The position numbers were made by a program, and so were the translations under genes. Below, piece after piece: positions 40,654 to 50,265 of a stretch of 64,000 nucleotides of DNA; the first letter of the stretch is position 1, and each line of letters starts with the position of its first letter. A model generated the notes under the pieces. It was not told where the DNA came from, ran no database searches, and saw only the letters and a program-made list of their open reading frames with translations. This stretch comes from Streptococcus halotolerans (GTDB lineage Bacteria; Bacillota; Bacilli; Lactobacillales; Streptococcaceae). The stretch covers positions 1,587,001 through 1,651,000 of the forward strand of contig NZ_CP014835.1 of the NCBI RefSeq assembly GCF_001598035.1. Direction: 5' to 3'.

Positions 40654-41870
40654 AACAGCTACTATTAGTTGCTAAAGAAACCTATCTAAGACAGGTCAAG
40701 ACTTGGGCTTTCCTCCTCATGGTTCTATCTCCCTTTATTTTTATTGGTTTTACAATGGGGATAGGCTATTTAACAGGCTCAGCAGCAGGTCATTCATCAG
40801 ACAAAGTGGCTGTCGTTTTGTCGGATAATGCCTTGAAAACAGCCTTCAAAGGGATTGATGATGTGACGCTGAAGTATCAGACGGAGAAAGCTGCTAAAAA
40901 AGCGCAAAAGGCTGAGGATATTTCAGGATACGTTCTAGTTGATACAGTTGATAAACAGGTACAAGCCACTTATCATAGCCACACGAGTCTAGCTGGAAAT
41001 ACCAAAGGGCAGTTGCTCCAAGTATTAGGAGGCTTGCAGAATCAATTGAACATAGCTGAGGCTAATTTGAGTCCAAAACAAATTGAAACGTTGGCGCAAG
41101 AACCGACTTTCAAAGAAGAAATCAAGGAAAAGGATGACCTGAAAAAAGCAGGTAAATATATTACCTTCTTCGGGCTAACCTTTATCATGTACTTCATTAT
41201 TTTGACCTATGCTGGCTCAACGGCTCAAGAGATTGCCAGTGAAAAAGGTACCAAAATTATGGAAGTGATTTTCTCAAGTGTGCCGGCCAATCTCTATTTC
41301 TATGGTCGTATTTTAGGGATTTTCGGTGTCATTACTACCCATATTGGTGTCTATGCTCTTGGGGGAATTCTAGCCTACAGGCTTTTACCTCACTTTGCAT
41401 TTAGTAAGGACATCATCGATGTTGCTAAACCTATGGTCGATACTATTATTGATAATCTAGACTGGAGCATGCTTTTCTTTGCTATCTTCGGTATTCTACT
41501 TTATGTGGTTTTAGCGGCGCTTTGTGGCTCCTTGGTCGTTCGTGTGGAAGATGTCAACAAGGCGGTACAGCCGGTTATGTACCTGGTTATTGTAGGTTTT
41601 ATTGGTGCCATTACGCTGGGACAACAAGGGCATGATAACGTGATGTTAGAGATTGGTTCTTACATTCCCTTTATATCATCCTTCTTCATGCCTATTCGTT
41701 TGATTAATGGTTATGCTAGTACAAATGAGGCTCTGATTTCCTTGGGTATTTTAGCAGTGACAGCTATTCTTTGTACCCTATACATCGGTAAATCCTATGC
41801 CGGTTTGATTTTGCAGACAGATGATATCGGTCTTTTCAAGAGTCTTAAACGTGGATTAAGTAATAAGTAA
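40650..41870 (+). CDS. ABC-2 family exporter permease (NatB-like)
   Basis: A 406-residue permease: first helix at ~20-40, a large external domain (residues ~45-165), then five more helices, with the ASEKGTKIMEVIFSS signature of the ABC-2/NatB group. Sodium, drug or peptide export are possible; the sequence does not decide. It may be part of the same envelope-stress response as the divergent PadR operon. Confidence 0.88.
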   Translation: MKQLLLVAKETYLRQVKTWAFLLMVLSPFIFIGFTMGIGYLTGSAAGHSSDKVAVVLSDNALKTAFKGIDDVTLKYQTEKAAKKAQKAEDISGYVLVDTVDKQVQATYHSHTSLAGNTKGQLLQVLGGLQNQLNIAEANLSPKQIETLAQEPTFKEEIKEKDDLKKAGKYITFFGLTFIMYFIILTYAGSTAQEIASEKGTKIMEVIFSSVPANLYFYGRILGIFGVITTHIGVYALGGILAYRLLPHFAFSKDIIDVAKPMVDTIIDNLDWSMLFFAIFGILLYVVLAALCGSLVVRVEDVNKAVQPVMYLVIVGFIGAITLGQQGHDNVMLEIGSYIPFISSFFMPIRLINGYASTNEALISLGILAVTAILCTLYIGKSYAGLILQTDDIGLFKSLKRGLSNK

Positions 41871-41875
41871 AGCTG

Positions 41876-41907
41876 AAGTGAGCTGGTTATCCAGTTCACT
41901 TTTTTTA
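41876..41907 (+). terminator. ABC exporter terminator
   Basis: An 11-bp stem with one G-T pair (AAGTGAGCTGG/CCAGTTCACTT), TTAT loop and seven T. Confidence 0.9.
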
Positions 41908-41929
41908 TAGATAGTATGATAACAAAAGC

Positions 41930-42840
41930 ATAATAGGCGATAGTATATCGTGTGCGGGCAGTCGTTAGTTGAGAATCTGACACTTCTGATGAGTTGGTTG
42001 AGGAAGTATTAGCAACCCATCAAGTCACATCTTATGAACGAGTTAAACGAGTTGAGGTTTTGGTTGGTGATCATATGGGGATATGTATTCAAGGGTTTAT
42101 CTCATCGAAAGTTCAACCCTTTTTAGCTTTGGTGAGATGTGATTGGTCAGGTTAGCTAGATTGGCGATCATGTTTGCATCAATAGCATAGGCGAAGGTGT
42201 CATATGGGAAATGATTAGTGAAGTGATTTTGACCTTTAAAGAAAGGAAAAATCCTTATTTCTTAATTGGTATGGTTATGTTGCAAAAATAGTAATCACCA
42301 TTCCTGGAACTTTCTAGACTATTGCTGTTTGATTGAGGATATTGCCAGAAATGGTGGTCAGCAATCAGTGGCTTTGACACAAACTAAGTGCGACTATGAG
42401 AGGCTAACCTTTCGGAGTGGCTATTTTGAACGGTTAAGCGTTTTTAAAGACAATGTGCCTTTGAATCATGCTAAGAAAAAACAGTTAATCAACTAAAAAA
42501 ATGCCTGTTTGGAAGGTATGTGCTATGAGTACTTCGAAGCAATGGCTCTGCCAAATGGTCTGGATTTATGGAAATAGTATGGCTTAGTAACACTTGCGAC
42601 CGAGTCGACGGATAATCCGCTTAAGGTGTCGGTTTTTCATAGGAAATTACCGTCTGTCTATCAAGAACGTCGTAACTCGTCATATCACTTTGAGCAGATG
42701 ACACAAAGCAAGAGGAACTGCTACAAAGAAAACCTCGTGTCTGCCCCATGTCTGCGTGAAAAGAGTGGGACATATGAATTGCTAGAGAGTCGAATGTCAA
42801 AGACAAAGCATGGTTTTAGGAGCATAAGAAAAAGCCACAT
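41930..42840. other. Long decayed stretch without an intact gene
   Basis: About 900 bases between the exporter terminator and the NUDIX gene. Plus-strand segments still look coding, for example VTSYERVKRVEVLVGDHMGICIQ (only partly read) near 42025-42090 and frames near 42340-42500 and 42620-42800, but stops and frame changes break them. No family is recognised. Confidence 0.4.
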
Positions 42841-42855
42841 CCTAGGATGTGCTTT

Positions 42856-43476
42856 TCAATCGATATCACAATCTTTGATGATTTCAGTAAAACGGTGGGT
42901 AAACATGGCAGTTAATCCCCAGAGGGTTTCAGGACCTTGTTCATAAAAGGGGATTTTATCAGCGCGTGATTTGAAGCGATAATCTTTACCGTTTTTAAGC
43001 AGACGATCGACAGGAAAATCTTCTTCAGGTTTCATTTTAGAACGAAGATTGTAGTAGGTAGGAGGGGTATTTAAAAGTGATTTGAGAGGGATAGTGTAGA
43101 TGCTGGCAACTTCATCCTTGTTAGGACAGATTGATGATAGACAGTCGATGTGAATTTCTCCAACAAAGCAATGAATGGTTCGATGATGTTGGACGAGGTA
43201 ATCAATCTCACCGAAAATATTAATGGCTTCTTTAGGAATGTTCAACTCCTCATGCGTTTCTCGGACGGCGGCTGCCTCTGGACACTCTCCTTCCTCGATA
43301 CGTCCGCCGGGAAATGAAACTTCACCAGGTTGGGAAATGTTTTCGCTACGAACTTCGTAAAGAACATGCCACTCGTCATCAATACGCATCAAAGGTAGGA
43401 GCACAGCATAGGCTCTATCTTGCCCAAGCGGTCTTGGATGATAGGATTTTATCGTTTTTTCGATAGATGATAGCAT
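42856..43476 (-). CDS. NUDIX hydrolase, CoA pyrophosphatase type
   Basis: A 206-residue NUDIX protein of the YeaB/NudL group. The box GGRIEEGECPEAAAVRETHE continues into ELNI, and the preceding PGEVSFPGGR region is typical of CoA diphosphatases. It would cleave CoA or related pyrophosphates. It is monocistronic and divergent from the copper operon. Confidence 0.85.
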   Translation of the reverse strand: MLSSIEKTIKSYHPRPLGQDRAYAVLLPLMRIDDEWHVLYEVRSENISQPGEVSFPGGRIEEGECPEAAAVRETHEELNIPKEAINIFGEIDYLVQHHRTIHCFVGEIHIDCLSSICPNKDEVASIYTIPLKSLLNTPPTYYNLRSKMKPEEDFPVDRLLKNGKDYRFKSRADKIPFYEQGPETLWGLTAMFTHRFTEIIKDCDID

Positions 43477-43561
43477 TGTAGTTCCTCCATATTTTATTTT
43501 AGCTTAGTCTTAAGGAAAAATCAATTTATACTAATTAGTAACATAAAGAATAGAGAATCGA

Positions 43562-43605
43562 TTGACAAAAGAATGTGACCTTGTTATAATGTGTCTACAA
43601 ATGTA
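43562..43605 (+). promoter_or_regulatory. Copper operon promoter with cop box
   Basis: TTGACA and TATAAT are both perfect with a 17-base spacer. TACAAATGTA at 43596-43605 fits the CopY operator (TACANNTGTA) and covers the likely transcription start, ideal for repression. Confidence 0.9.
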
Positions 43606-43624
43606 AACAAAAAAGGAGATTACA

Positions 43625-43996
43625 GTGGTAAATAGTCTTGTAATGATACTTAGTTTAGCTTTGATAGCCTTCATCATCTGGTGGTTTTTTGGTAAACATG
43701 AGGTCTCTCAACAGGAGGCTGTTGTTCGTGGAGATCATCAGGAAATTCGTGTTTCCGTTGATGGTGGCTATATCCCACAAACGATTGTTTTGAAAAAGGG
43801 ACTGCCAGCGACTTTGATTTTCAACCGCAAGGATCCATCATCTTGCTTGGATCAGGTTGTTTTTTCAGATTTTGGGGTACATGAAGATCTTCCTATGAAG
43901 AAGGATTTTCCTATTCAGTTTACACCAGAAGAGGCGGGAGAATTTGGCTTTGCCTGCGGCATGAACATGATTCATGGGAAAGTGATTGTTAAATAG
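43625..43996 (+). CDS. cupA: Membrane-anchored cupredoxin-domain copper chaperone (CupA-like)
   Basis: A 123-residue protein with one N-terminal membrane helix (residues ~4-22) and a cupredoxin domain. Likely copper ligands are Cys in SSCLDQVV and the Cys/Met/His set in ACGMNMIHG. S. pneumoniae CupA binds cell-surface or periplasm-side copper and passes it to CopA. The start codon is GTG with AAAGGAG. It is first in the operon directly behind the cop box. Confidence 0.85.
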   Translation: MVNSLVMILSLALIAFIIWWFFGKHEVSQQEAVVRGDHQEIRVSVDGGYIPQTIVLKKGLPATLIFNRKDPSSCLDQVVFSDFGVHEDLPMKKDFPIQFTPEEAGEFGFACGMNMIHGKVIVK

Positions 43997-44011
43997 AAAA
44001 GAGGATAGGGA

Positions 44012-44320
44012 ATGTTTTTTAAAAAGACAATGGAAGTAAAAGCCGAGCAAAAAGGAGATTTTCAGGAAGTGCGTGTGCTTGTCGATGGTGGTTACAAACC
44101 CGAACGAATCGTTTTGAAAAAAGGTATTCCTGCACGTATCATTTTTGACCGTCAGACAGAGTCAGCTTGTTTTGATCAAGTGGTGTTTCCTGATTTCGAT
44201 ATCAAGGTGGATCTACCGATAAAAGAGGATTTTCTTGTAGAGCTTACCCCGAACGAAAAAGGTGAGTTTGACTTTGCTTGTGGCATGGACATGTATCACG
44301 GCACCCTGCTTGTTAAATAG
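44012..44320 (+). CDS. Soluble cupredoxin-domain copper-binding protein
   Basis: A 102-residue protein closely similar to the domain of the preceding gene but with no membrane helix. Cys in SACFDQVV and the ACGMDMYHG ligand set are kept. It probably serves as a cytoplasmic copper carrier in place of CopZ. Tandem similarity suggests duplication of one cupredoxin gene followed by loss of the anchor. Confidence 0.8.
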   Translation: MFFKKTMEVKAEQKGDFQEVRVLVDGGYKPERIVLKKGIPARIIFDRQTESACFDQVVFPDFDIKVDLPIKEDFLVELTPNEKGEFDFACGMDMYHGTLLVK

Positions 44321-44334
44321 AAAGGAGCGTTTTG

Positions 44335-46251
44335 ATGACGATTAAAAGTCGTTTCTGGGTTGCATTTGCTTGTTCAGTACCCATGGTTTTTTTCATGATT
44401 GCCATGTTTACGCATACCCTAGACCATAAGATAATTGAGTGGGGAACCTTTTTCTTTACGACTATTATCATGATGTTTTCAGGGTTTCCATTTCTTAAAA
44501 GTGCTTGGGCTTCTTTTAAAAACCACAATGCTAATATGGATACTCTAGTAGCCTTGGGAACTTCTGTTGCCTACATTTATAGCGTTTATGCTATTTTTAA
44601 TGGTTTACCTGTTTATTTTGAGAGTGCCGGTTTTATTATCATGTTTGTTCTTCTAGGGCAAGTTTTTGAAGAGCGCATGCGGAAAAATGCGTCTCAGGCA
44701 GTGGAGAAATTGCTTGATTTGCAGGTCAAGTCAGCTAGTGTCTTCAGAAATGGTGATTTTATGGAGGTTGCTCTGGAAGATATTGTCATTGATGATCTTA
44801 TTAAGGTCAAACCCGGAGAGAAAATTGCGGTAGATGGCACGATCACAGAGGGAAAAACTAGTATTGATGAGTCCATGGTTACTGGGGAGAGCATGCCAGT
44901 CAGCAAGACTGTCGGTGATACGGTGATCGGTTCAACTATAAATGCTAACGGCATGATTACCTTTAAAGCTACCAAGGTTGGTAAGGACACGATGCTATCT
45001 CAGATTGTTGATTTTGTCAAAAAAGCACAATCAAGCCATGCCCCAATCCAAGACTTGACGGATAAGATTTCAGGAATTTTTGTCCCTGTGGTGGTCATTC
45101 TGGCCATTTTGACCTTTGTTGTTTGGTATTCATTTTTAGGAGCAGGTAGCACTCAGGCCATGATTTATGCGGTCTCTGTTTTGATTATCGCTTGCCCTTG
45201 TGCACTTGGTTTGGCGACTCCAACGGCTCTGATGGTTGGGACTGGACGAAGCGCTAAGATGGGGGTGTTGATTAAAAACGGAACGGTTTTACAGGCGTTA
45301 CAACATATTGATACCGTGGTTTTGGATAAAACAGGAACCATTACTCTCGGTAAGCCTAGGGTGACAGATGTGGCCGGTGATCAAGAAGAGGTTTTGGCAA
45401 TTGCTGCAGCGCTTGAAGCTTCATCAGAACACCCCTTAGCCACAGCTATCATGGCTTATGCGGAAACTAAGGGCATTGAATACGACGCCATAGAAGACTT
45501 TCAAGCTGTTGAAGGACAAGGGGTGACGGGAACTTATCAAGGTCAGTTGGTTTTCTTGGGAAATCGTCGTTTGCAAGAAGGCAAGCATTTTCCAGCCGAT
45601 TTAGAGCATCAGATGCAAGAGTGGCAGCATCAAGCTAAGACAGTGGTTATTCTATCGAAAGGCTCAGATGTGATTGGGTTAATTGCCATCCAAGATGCGC
45701 CTAAAGAAACGTCTAAACAGGCTATCCAAGCCTTGGAGAATAGAGGACTGAAAACGGTTATGTTGACAGGGGATAATGAAGGTGTCGCCCAAGCTATTGC
45801 TAAAGAAGTTGGTATCAACCAAGTGATTTCTGATGTCTTACCACAGGATAAGGCAGACCAGATTAAAGCTCTTCAAAAAGAAGGAAAAGTGGCCTTCGTT
45901 GGTGATGGCATCAATGATGCACCAGCCCTAAGTCTAGCTGATGTTGGTATTGCTATGGGGGCAGGAACTGATATCGCAATTGAATCAGGAGGCGTGGTCC
46001 TGATTCAAAATGACTTATTAGGTGTCGTTAAGGCTTATGATATGAGTAAGAAAACTTTTAATCGTATTCTACTCAACCTTTTCTGGGCATCTATTTACAA
46101 TGTAATTGGTATTCCCATCGCAGCAGGTCTTTTTGTGGCTTTTGGATTGACACTTAATCCAGAATTAGCAGGATTGGCTATGGCAATGAGTTCCTTGTCT
46201 GTATTAACAAGTTCGTTATTATTAAATCAATCTAAATTACCGAATATCTAG
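44335..46251 (+). CDS. copA: Copper-exporting P1B-type ATPase lacking N-terminal metal-binding domains
   Basis: A 638-residue copper ATPase. CPCALGLATP is the transmembrane metal site, DKTGT the phosphorylation site, SEHPLATA the nucleotide-binding HP motif and GDGINDAPAL the hinge. The protein begins at the first membrane helices, without the CxxC metal-binding domains of typical ~740-residue CopA. The cupredoxin proteins of the operon may take over delivery. The ATG at 44335 has AAAGGAG. Confidence 0.94.
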   Translation: MTIKSRFWVAFACSVPMVFFMIAMFTHTLDHKIIEWGTFFFTTIIMMFSGFPFLKSAWASFKNHNANMDTLVALGTSVAYIYSVYAIFNGLPVYFESAGFIIMFVLLGQVFEERMRKNASQAVEKLLDLQVKSASVFRNGDFMEVALEDIVIDDLIKVKPGEKIAVDGTITEGKTSIDESMVTGESMPVSKTVGDTVIGSTINANGMITFKATKVGKDTMLSQIVDFVKKAQSSHAPIQDLTDKISGIFVPVVVILAILTFVVWYSFLGAGSTQAMIYAVSVLIIACPCALGLATPTALMVGTGRSAKMGVLIKNGTVLQALQHIDTVVLDKTGTITLGKPRVTDVAGDQEEVLAIAAALEASSEHPLATAIMAYAETKGIEYDAIEDFQAVEGQGVTGTYQGQLVFLGNRRLQEGKHFPADLEHQMQEWQHQAKTVVILSKGSDVIGLIAIQDAPKETSKQAIQALENRGLKTVMLTGDNEGVAQAIAKEVGINQVISDVLPQDKADQIKALQKEGKVAFVGDGINDAPALSLADVGIAMGAGTDIAIESGGVVLIQNDLLGVVKAYDMSKKTFNRILLNLFWASIYNVIGIPIAAGLFVAFGLTLNPELAGLAMAMSSLSVLTSSLLLNQSKLPNI

Positions 46252-46253
46252 CA

Positions 46254-46287
46254 AAAACCACCTCATTCTAGCAGATGAGGTGGTTTT
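46254..46287 (+). terminator. Copper operon terminator
   Basis: A 13-bp stem (AAAACCACCTCAT/ATGAGGTGGTTTT) with an 8-base loop. Confidence 0.9.
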
Positions 46288-46821
46288 GTGTTGGGTATGA
46301 TCATTTTCTTCTTTGAGTGTAGCTTTTTCAAGACGTTAACGGACTTAGTGATCTAACTGAGAGGACTCCTTAGGCACTTTGGTTGCTTTGACAGTTTAGA
46401 TTGATTTTTTTGTGAAACGCTAGGTCATCCACGGCAAATAGATGAAATATTTTTAGAGTGAAACTGAAGCTTTCTGTGTTTCAAAATTCGGGTATTTCTC
46501 AAAAATACCCATTATAGTTTAACTATTTTAATTTAGAAAAAGCAATAAAAGTATCTGTTTTAAACTGAATAATTATTCGGAAATAACTATGTCATGTGTC
46601 TATACTTTTCTTACGACAAAACGAAAAGGGTATACATCTAGATAAAGAGTGTAATGTTGGTCCTGGTTTTAACAGTTATTTGAGCGTTTTTATAGGATTT
46701 TTTGTGACAAAAGACATTGGTTATGAAGCTGCATCAGAGAAAAAATTCTTATGGCACTTGGTGACAACTTTCTAGCTATGCCATCAGCCTAAATAGCAGG
46801 ATGTTATCATTAGTTTAGCGT
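46288..46821. other. Gene-free, probably decayed stretch
   Basis: No intact gene. A hairpin GGGTATTT/AAATACCC lies at 46490-46510. A plus-strand segment near 46650-46770 (FNSYLSVFIGFFVTKDIGYE) reads like a fragment of a membrane protein and ends at TAG. Confidence 0.4.
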
Positions 46822-47241
46822 TTAATGGTCTGCAATCAAAAGTTTTAATAGTTGAGCCAGTGTCTCTTGTTGATCTGGATCTAACGACTTTGTAAAATCT
46901 TGGTTAATGTTATGAGCGGCAGCATGGAGATGAGGTTTTAAATCCTTCGTTTTTTGGGTCAATCCTAGCACCTTGCTACGTCCATCATTTGGATTTTGTT
47001 GGCGATAGATCAAGTCTTTCTTTTCTAAGTTTTGAATGATACCTGTAACTGTTGGATTGGTCATGGAAAAACGATCTTCGATCATCTTTTGAGTGACGGA
47101 TAATTCATCATGATGAGCGACATATTCGAGAATTTTAAATTGCGCATAGGTCAATCCGTAAGGATTCAGGAAGGCATTGGCTTTTTTGTCTAAGGCTAAA
47201 CTAGCACGTTTGATTAATACTGAAATGACATCTTGTGGCAT
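46822..47241 (-). CDS. MarR family transcriptional regulator
   Basis: A 139-residue MarR protein with a winged helix (SMTNPTVTGIIQNLEKKDLI) followed by the RQQNPNDGRSKVLGLT wing. Ligand and targets are unknown. The sequences on both sides are decayed, so its usual partner genes may be lost. No cysteine suited to redox sensing is seen. Confidence 0.9.
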   Translation of the reverse strand: MPQDVISVLIKRASLALDKKANAFLNPYGLTYAQFKILEYVAHHDELSVTQKMIEDRFSMTNPTVTGIIQNLEKKDLIYRQQNPNDGRSKVLGLTQKTKDLKPHLHAAAHNINQDFTKSLDPDQQETLAQLLKLLIADH

Positions 47242-47990
47242 AATGACTCCTTCACTGTTTTATTAAAATACTATCATAGGAAGCTGTTCCAAACAAGGAG
47301 AATGTTCAATGTTTCACATTGAAAGGAAGAGACCATGATCATAACACGCTAAGACTCTCGAAGGAGCTGGACGGAGGTTAACAAGTAGTTTGTCTGCTGC
47401 TTTAAAGATAAAAGCTCAGTGTTTGTCATTTCCTGTGGAGCAGAGGAGCTCTCTGTAAGGACATCACGTGTCATTCTTACTGTTGTGAATAAAAAAGAGA
47501 TAGCTTTTTATCGCAATTGCATTATGAAGGGGATCGAATCAGACATAGTGACTTGTTCAATGTCCAACTGCCTCTCGCCTGGCTATCCTGTTAGGTTGAA
47601 GCGTTTAATAACTATAAACTATAAAGGGAAGAGGGTTGAGTGAAAGGTATCAGACATTCCATTACTATGATAAATCACCCTGCTATCATTCTTAAAAAAC
47701 TTTCTTCAGTTGCATGTATCAAAGGGTGCAGCCTAAAATATGTCGGTTAAGTGGGAGGTTTCTATATGTTATTTGCAATAAGGCTGAATAGCTACTCAAT
47801 AAGCAGCATGATCACCATCTAGTTCTTTAGCTTATTTTTAGTTGTTATCTTCTTACAAAAGCACGGTGTGTTCACAGCTAACCCTCATCAATCCATCATT
47901 AATGTTAATAGTCTTTTAAAATATCAAAAAAATGAAAACCTTTTCTAAAAATATTGTATAATAAAAGAAAAACGGAAAAGGGGACTTTTT
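47242..47990. other. Gene-free stretch upstream of the lipoprotein
   Basis: About 750 bases. The longest plus-strand frame (47419-47643) has no ribosome site and an unconvincing composition. I see no recognisable family. A TATAAT at about 47957 probably serves the lipoprotein gene. Confidence 0.4.
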
Positions 47991-49043
47991 ATGAAGACTA
48001 TTGTTAAACTAGGGTTGAGTTTATCATGTTTGCTGTTATTGACCGCCTGTCAGACAAATACAACACCACCTACCTCTGAATCATCTGTTAGTCCATCAAC
48101 GAAAAAGTCTAATAAGAGTGAAGCTGTCAAACAGTCTTCTGAAAACAGCCAGTCATCAAAAAAATCGACGAAAGAAGCTCAGTCTGGTAAAGCACAGGCT
48201 TCTGAGTCACCAACTTCTCCATCAGAAAAGCATGATCAAAAAGATTATGAAGCATTATATGCTGACACCTTGTCAAAAGTGGCTGCGGACGATAATAATG
48301 TCAGTCATTATGCCTTCTACGATATTGATCATAACGGTAGTAAAGAGCTGTTTACTGGAACAGACGTCGGAAGTACGATTCACCCAATTGCCCTTTATTA
48401 CCTAAAGAACCATGTTTCGACCTATTTGGCACATTCTGAAGTTGCTTCAGGTGGTGGCTATCGCTCTGGCTTTGAGGTTAATGCGGATGGGACGGTCACC
48501 CATGTTGAGTGGACGTCGCATCAGGGTAAAGGAAGTTTGAAAAAAATGCGACTAAATCCTGATAATAGTGGTGTGACAACAATTGAAGAAAAAGCCATTG
48601 TCATAAGTTCAGCTGAAGAAAAAGCTAGCATGGATGATAATCCTTTAGACCTATCAAGCTTGGATTGGAAGAAGCTTGATAAAGCGGCAACAACCGCATC
48701 TGAAACAAAAACTCCTGAACCTAACTCTAAAAGATACACCTTTGATAATCTAGTCGGCACATGGAAAAATGCTAAAGGTGATAAGGTGACGATTTCATCC
48801 GACAAAAGGGTAGATTTGAATGGCTCTCAAGGACAAGCGGGTGATTTGTCCAATACTAACAACCAATGGGGAACTGGTGTTCAACCTTCTGGAAGCCGTA
48901 TAGGAGGGTATGGCATCCGCTATGTCCCAGCAAAAGAAGCTGCCTCAGACCAAGACCAGTCAGACAAAAATAAAGAACGTCTTTTGATTGGACAATACGA
49001 TAATAGTGCCAATAAAGATGATTATTTTTATCGAGTGGAGTAA
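47991..49043 (+). CDS. Lipoprotein with C-terminal DUF6287-like domain
   Basis: A 350-residue exported lipoprotein. The lipobox LLLTAC ends the signal peptide, with the modified cysteine near residue 20. A Ser/Lys-rich linker (residues ~25-80) follows, then a middle domain (YAFYDIDHNGSKELF) and a C-terminal YTFDNLVGTWKNAKG domain of the type found in many streptococcal lipoproteins. Function is unknown. It is monocistronic. Confidence 0.85.
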   Translation: MKTIVKLGLSLSCLLLLTACQTNTTPPTSESSVSPSTKKSNKSEAVKQSSENSQSSKKSTKEAQSGKAQASESPTSPSEKHDQKDYEALYADTLSKVAADDNNVSHYAFYDIDHNGSKELFTGTDVGSTIHPIALYYLKNHVSTYLAHSEVASGGGYRSGFEVNADGTVTHVEWTSHQGKGSLKKMRLNPDNSGVTTIEEKAIVISSAEEKASMDDNPLDLSSLDWKKLDKAATTASETKTPEPNSKRYTFDNLVGTWKNAKGDKVTISSDKRVDLNGSQGQAGDLSNTNNQWGTGVQPSGSRIGGYGIRYVPAKEAASDQDQSDKNKERLLIGQYDNSANKDDYFYRVE

Positions 49044-49221
49044 ATGATAGCATAAAAGCCAATGAAAACAGTGTTTCTAGGAATTCTTTTTTGTGAGGTC
49101 TATGTCCTTTTGTAACTACTTACTTCAGTGTCTTAAGGTCTATCTGAGAAGTTTTGTAATTGTTTAACACTTTCTTTTATTAGAAATATTTTACACTATA
49201 GGAATAGGAGTTATAAGACTG

Positions 49222-49410
49222 ATGAAAATATATAGCAATCTAATTTATTCGATGATGTTCACGCTTGCACCTTTTTTATCGTACTTTATTTGCAACCAGT
49301 TTTATATCTGGCAAAATACTCTATTTTTATTGATGATTATTTTAATTACAATGGGGATGTGGCTTAGCATCTGGACGTTGTCGAAAACATTTTCCGAACA
49401 CACGGAATAA
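49222..49410 (+). CDS. Small membrane protein
   Basis: A 62-residue hydrophobic protein with two predicted transmembrane helices (residues ~8-25 and ~30-50). TAGGAG lies 11 bases upstream of the ATG, slightly far. No family is recognised. It could be a real small membrane protein or a chance frame. Confidence 0.45.
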   Translation: MKIYSNLIYSMMFTLAPFLSYFICNQFYIWQNTLFLLMIILITMGMWLSIWTLSKTFSEHTE

Positions 49411-49493
49411 TAAACATAGGTAATCTCATTGGAGATATATGTAGAAATAGTACTCAATCCTTGATAGACAACAAGTAGCCGAGAAAAATAGTT

Positions 49494-49549
49494 TGGGATA
49501 AACTATCATGAAGCTATCACGCTCATGATGGTTTGTTCCACACTTTTTT
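49494..49549 (+). terminator. Long hairpin with T run
   Basis: An imperfect ~20-bp stem pairs TGGGATAAACTATCATGAAG with its near-complement ending GTTTGTTCCA, then six T follow. It could end transcription from the small membrane gene. Confidence 0.6.
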
Positions 49550-49644
49550 ACCCACTGCAGTTGACAAAGAGCCCAAATTGTTGTCGAAAACAAAAATCAA
49601 TGGCTTTAACCACTGATTTTATACTATTTTCACTAATTAAAAAA

Positions 49645-49794
49645 TTATTTCACCTCAGTAAACACAACATGTTTACGCAATTTTGGTGAGTATTTTTTCA
49701 ATTGAAGACGGTCTGGAGTGTTACGTTTGTTTTTTGAAGTAAGGTACAAGCGTTCACCAGATTCTTTGTGTTCAAGTGTAATATTTACGCGCAT
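49645..49794 (-). CDS. rpmG: 50S ribosomal protein L33
   Basis: A 49-residue L33 ([19 protein letters not shown] ... KHVVFTEVK). Zinc-ligand cysteines are absent, so it is the non-zinc form. GGGAG precedes the ATG. It follows rpmF by 15 bases. Confidence 0.95.
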
Positions 49795-49809
49795 GGTATC
49801 TCCCTTCTA

Positions 49810-49992
49810 TTATTTAGCTTCGTTAGCTTTAGCGATTTTACGTCCTTTGTAGTATCCTTTAAGTGATACGCGGTGAGAACGTGAGTAATCTCCAGTAGTT
49901 TCGTCAAATTTTACAGTTGGAGCTGTCAATTTGTAGTGCGTACGACGTTTGTTTTTCTTCGCTTTTGAGGTGCGACGTGCAGGTACTGCCAT
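49810..49992 (-). CDS. rpmF: 50S ribosomal protein L32
   Basis: A 60-residue L32 ([20 protein letters not shown]). No cysteine pair is present, again the non-zinc form. It is transcribed with rpmG. The phage-like element begins about 250 bases upstream of its start codon, so its promoter lies just outside the element. Confidence 0.96.
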   Translation of the reverse strand: MAVPARRTSKAKKNKRRTHYKLTAPTVKFDETTGDYSRSHRVSLKGYYKGRKIAKANEAK

Positions 49993-50242
49993 GTTTATTT
50001 CTTCCTTTCGATATTAAATACTTCAAGGGCTTATGGATCCATCAAAATGTTACCATTCTTGGTGATAAATCTGCCCAATAAAATAGAGATGAATTTTCAT
50101 CAACTATAGCATGATAACATATCTTTTTTGTAAAGTAAAGTTACTTGACACTTTTTTTAAAAAAGACGTGTATAGTTTGCCATTATAAGCAAAAATATTA
50201 TAAACGTTGATATACAAGCATTCTAGCGCGTGTCATCTTTTC

Positions 50243-50265
50243 ATTACCAAGTTTTTACCAAGTTT
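50243..50265. repeat. attL, 23-bp core repeat
   Basis: A 23-bp sequence that itself contains TACCAAGTTT twice in tandem, found again at 61175-61197. It overlaps the integrase stop codon, the usual layout for this integrase group. Confidence 0.9.

Noticed and set aside
47419..47643. A 74-codon plus-strand frame
   Set aside because: No Shine-Dalgarno, no recognisable motif, and it lies within a decayed stretch.
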